A DNA stretch of 7,506 bases from Deltaproteobacteria bacterium UBA2385 (GTDB taxonomy: Bacteria > Myxococcota_A > UBA796 > UBA2385), in the NCBI GenBank assembly GCA_002343455.1, contig DDSR01000190.1, forward strand, positions 36,128 through 43,633. The letters run 5' to 3'. Shown in pieces: positions 6,170 to 7,506 of the stretch; position 1 is the first letter of the stretch; every line of letters begins with the position of its first letter. Below the pieces are notes generated by a model. The model ran no database searches. It had not been told where the DNA came from and saw only the letters and a program-made list of their open reading frames with translations. The position numbers were made by a program, and so were the translations under genes.

Positions 6170-6793
6170 CTATCTGAGGCGTAGCATCAGAGGGCCGGCG
6201 GACAGCACAACTTCAGAAAGCACGCGCACAGCGGACTCCTCGAGAGTCGGCATATCGATGAACACCACAGGTTCGCTGGATATCACTTCGATTTTCTGAG
6301 GTTCCTCTGCACCATCAGGCACCACCACGAAGAGGCTGACCCAGTATGGCCGGCCCCTGGGCAATGCCCCGCACTCGAAGTCGAGTTCTGAGGCGGGCTC
6401 AATGGGGCTGACCGGAGTCAGGCACCGAATCTGGTCAAGCCGAGTGACGCCTCGGCACTCAACGAACACCGCACGGTCCTGGCCGGACAGGTTCACGCCG
6501 AAACTGAATCGATCCAGGTCGCGATTCCCCCTGTTGACTACCTTTACGTATGCAATGAACAGGTTGTCGTAGTTGTGCACCTGGTCGCCGTGATGAATTG
6601 CCACCTGCGCGCGCAGCGACGTCCCCTCGGGGCGCGGTCGGAGGACGTGATCAAAGTCGACCCTTCGTCCGACAGATTGCTGGCGGTTCCGCACATACGT
6701 CACGACGTGGGTGAGAACCGAGCCCATGAAGCCTCCACCCAGGAGGGAGGCCGCTATCGGCAGCCAGGAGGGGATCTGGGAAAAGTCGGGCAT
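6170..6793 (-). CDS. Membrane-anchored protein with cytosolic beta-rich domain, possible cargo gene
   Basis: This gene encodes 207 residues on the minus strand. I chose ATG at 6793 because GAGG precedes it by 5 bases; a GTG at 6820 would add nine residues with no better site. Residues 8-34 form one membrane segment (PSWLPIAASLLGGGFMGSVL...), followed by RNRQQSVGRR. The positive-inside rule then places the C-terminal domain in the cytoplasm. The domain (45-207) has strand-like stretches including LFIAYVKVVNRGNRDLDRFSFGVNL, an Ig- or C2-like beta-sandwich pattern, and WVSLFVVVPDG. Base composition is clearly lower in G+C than the flanking genes, with codons such as AAA, ATT and TCA, and orientation is reversed. 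These are signs of a separately acquired gene (moron, exclusion or defence type). The function is unknown and no catalytic motif is visible. Confidence 0.75.
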   Translation of the reverse strand: MPDFSQIPSWLPIAASLLGGGFMGSVLTHVVTYVRNRQQSVGRRVDFDHVLRPRPEGTSLRAQVAIHHGDQVHNYDNLFIAYVKVVNRGNRDLDRFSFGVNLSGQDRAVFVECRGVTRLDQIRCLTPVSPIEPASELDFECGALPRGRPYWVSLFVVVPDGAEEPQKIEVISSEPVVFIDMPTLEESAVRVLSEVVLSAGPLMLRLR

Positions 6794-6810
6794 GCGCACC
6801 TCGCAGACCG

Positions 6811-6840
6811 CGAGTAGCACTTGAAGGGCCCATGGGTCAA
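6811..6840 (-). promoter_or_regulatory. Weak candidate promoter for the minus-strand membrane gene
   Basis: Reading the minus strand, TTGACC (6840-6835) is five-of-six like a -35 box. TACTCG (6816-6811), 18 bases on, is a poor -10. Transcription would begin about 10 bases before ATG 6793, which would exclude the GTG at 6820 as a start. In a high-GC host the match is weak. Confidence 0.2.
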
Positions 6841-6892
6841 TGCATCGGCCATGCTCTTGACCGCCCCCTCCTGCGGTCAGCAGCGGTCAGCA
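6835..6892. promoter_or_regulatory. Cluster of GGTCA half-sites, candidate operator in the divergent intergenic region
   Basis: GGTCAA (6835-6840) faces TTGACC (6857-6862) as an inverted repeat. TGACCGC (6858-6864) then faces GCGGTCA (6873-6879), with 8 bases between. GCGGTCAGCA occurs twice in exact tandem (6873-6882 and 6883-6892). Four copies of the same GGTCA core within 58 bases between two diverging genes look like binding sites for a regulator controlling one or both. As RNA, the TGACCGC copy could pair with either GCGGTCA copy. Confidence 0.45.
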
Positions 6893-6928
6893 AAACCGCG
6901 CGCCGGGCGCCCTCGCAGTGGTGAAGCT

Positions 6929-6962
6929 CTCCCAGGACGCGCCCTCGCGCACATCCTGGGAG
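6929..6962 (+). promoter_or_regulatory. Hairpin that buries the Shine-Dalgarno of the methylase/helicase gene
   Basis: CTCCCAGGA (6929-6937) is exactly complementary to TCCTGGGAG (6954-6962), giving a 9-bp stem. CGCG/CGCG (6938-6941 with 6946-6949) can extend it inside. The only Shine-Dalgarno for ATG 6970, GGGAG at 6958-6962 with 7-base spacing, lies wholly in the right arm. Translation of the gene would therefore be low until the stem is opened. Confidence 0.5.
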
Positions 6963-6969
6963 CACCACG

Positions 6970-7506
6970 ATGCAGGCCTCGGCCGAAGCCATCATCGACC
7001 GCATGACGACCCTAGTGGGGCAGCGCCTGCCCCCCGGCGTCACGCAGACCTACTACCAGGGCTTCCTGCGCCGGAACCGCCCCGCCCTAGTCGCGGTGCT
7101 CGACCGGCATCTTCGGACTCGCGCGTCCCGCCAGGCCCCCCGTTCGACGGGCGACCGCACCGCCGAGGCCTACGCCCAGCCCCCTGACCTGTGGTCCGCC
7201 TCCCAGCGCACCGCCGCCAACCTCGCCGCAATGCGCCTCGCCGCCCGCAAGCGCCCCGACGAGATGACCGCCGAGGACCGGGCCGTGCTCGCCGCCTACT
7301 CGGGCTGGGGCGGGCTCTCGATCCAGGCCGTCGCCAACCAGCTCCCCACGGGCTTCGCGGTCCCCGAGGAGCGCGGGCTCATCCACGAGTTCTACACGCC
7401 CACCAAGGTCGCCCGCGAGGTCGCCCGGGTGCTGCGCCCGCACCTGCTCGACCTGCCCCGCACCGACGGCGTGGTCCTGGCCCTGGAGCCCTCGGCCGGC
7501 ATCGGG
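6970..7506 (+). CDS. N-terminal part of a large DNA methylase/helicase protein (DarB-like class), 3' truncated
   Basis: The frame runs from ATG 6970 to the window end without a stop, giving 179 residues. GGGAG (6958-6962) is the Shine-Dalgarno. Residues 72-179 carry the signature of large phage, plasmid and integrative-element proteins that join an N6-adenine methyltransferase to an SNF2/DEAD-type helicase. These are AEDRAVLAAYSGWGGLS (101-117), IHEFYTPTKVAREV (138-151) and LALEPSAGIG (170-179), the last being the AdoMet-binding motif I. Members usually exceed 1000 residues and include P1 DarB, which is packaged in the virion and protects incoming DNA from type I restriction. The catalytic NPPY-type motif and the helicase lie outside the window, so the methylase is firm by motif, and the helicase and anti-restriction role are inferred. 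It reads away from the membrane-protein gene and has its own leader. Confidence 0.8.
   Translation, partial: MQASAEAIIDRMTTLVGQRLPPGVTQTYYQGFLRRNRPALVAVLDRHLRTRASRQAPRSTGDRTAEAYAQPPDLWSASQRTAANLAAMRLAARKRPDEMTAEDRAVLAAYSGWGGLSIQAVANQLPTGFAVPEERGLIHEFYTPTKVAREVARVLRPHLLDLPRTDGVVLALEPSAGIG

Noticed and set aside
6794..6820. GTG start at 6820 for the minus-strand membrane gene
   Set aside because: It adds nine residues without a better ribosome site. ATG 6793 has GAGG at 5-base spacing, and the weak promoter candidate would start transcription downstream of 6820.
6049..6976. Nine-base direct repeat CGATGCAGG at 6049-6057 and 6968-6976 flanking the cargo gene region, considered as target-site or attachment duplication
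   Set aside because: Both copies lie within coding or start-codon sequence of the neighbouring genes, the match is short in GC-rich DNA, and no transposase, integrase or terminal inverted repeats accompany it.
1..7506. tRNA, rRNA, CRISPR array, insertion sequence
   Set aside because: No cloverleaf with a conserved T-loop, no spaced repeat array and no transposase-like product was seen. The only regular repeat is the coding GDDDF array.

Overview
The DNA is very GC-rich, with codon third positions nearly always G or C in the main genes and clear Shine-Dalgarno sites. That fits a high-GC host such as a myxobacterium (Myxococcota), another high-GC proteobacterium, or an actinobacterium. No marker gene in the window fixes the taxon. 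The content looks like a phage, prophage or phage-plasmid region rather than chromosomal housekeeping DNA.

Layout. Positions 3-6065 hold a tightly packed plus-strand gene run, probably one operon. First is the 3' part of a gene with an Asp-rich repeat, an Arg/Lys-rich segment and a beta-rich C-terminal domain (3-584). Next come two small beta-rich proteins (613-1227 and 1240-1641), then a transglutaminase-like Cys/His/Asp protein (1641-2168). A second acidic/basic protein follows (2168-3211), then a possible 41-residue ORF containing a perfect palindrome (3208-3333). The run ends with a protein with two membrane segments (3330-3989) and a large unrecognised protein (3993-6065). Many junctions are 1- or 4-base stop/start overlaps.

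A minus-strand gene (6170-6793) with visibly different base use encodes a membrane-anchored protein and looks like inserted cargo. It faces a divergent control region (6794-6969) with repeated GGTCA half-sites and a hairpin that buries the Shine-Dalgarno of the next gene. That gene (6970 to the window end) is the start of a very probable adenine-methylase/helicase protein of the large phage/plasmid type, the class that includes phage P1 DarB.

How the parts may fit (inference): the first six or seven genes read best as a structural and maturation module of a virion or virion-like particle. It has beta-rich shell or spike proteins, charged-tail proteins, a possible cross-linking or proteolytic enzyme and a membrane protein. 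The methylase/helicase would protect the element from host restriction. No portal, terminase, tail tape measure, integrase or replication gene is visible, so neither the particle type nor whether it is functional can be settled here.
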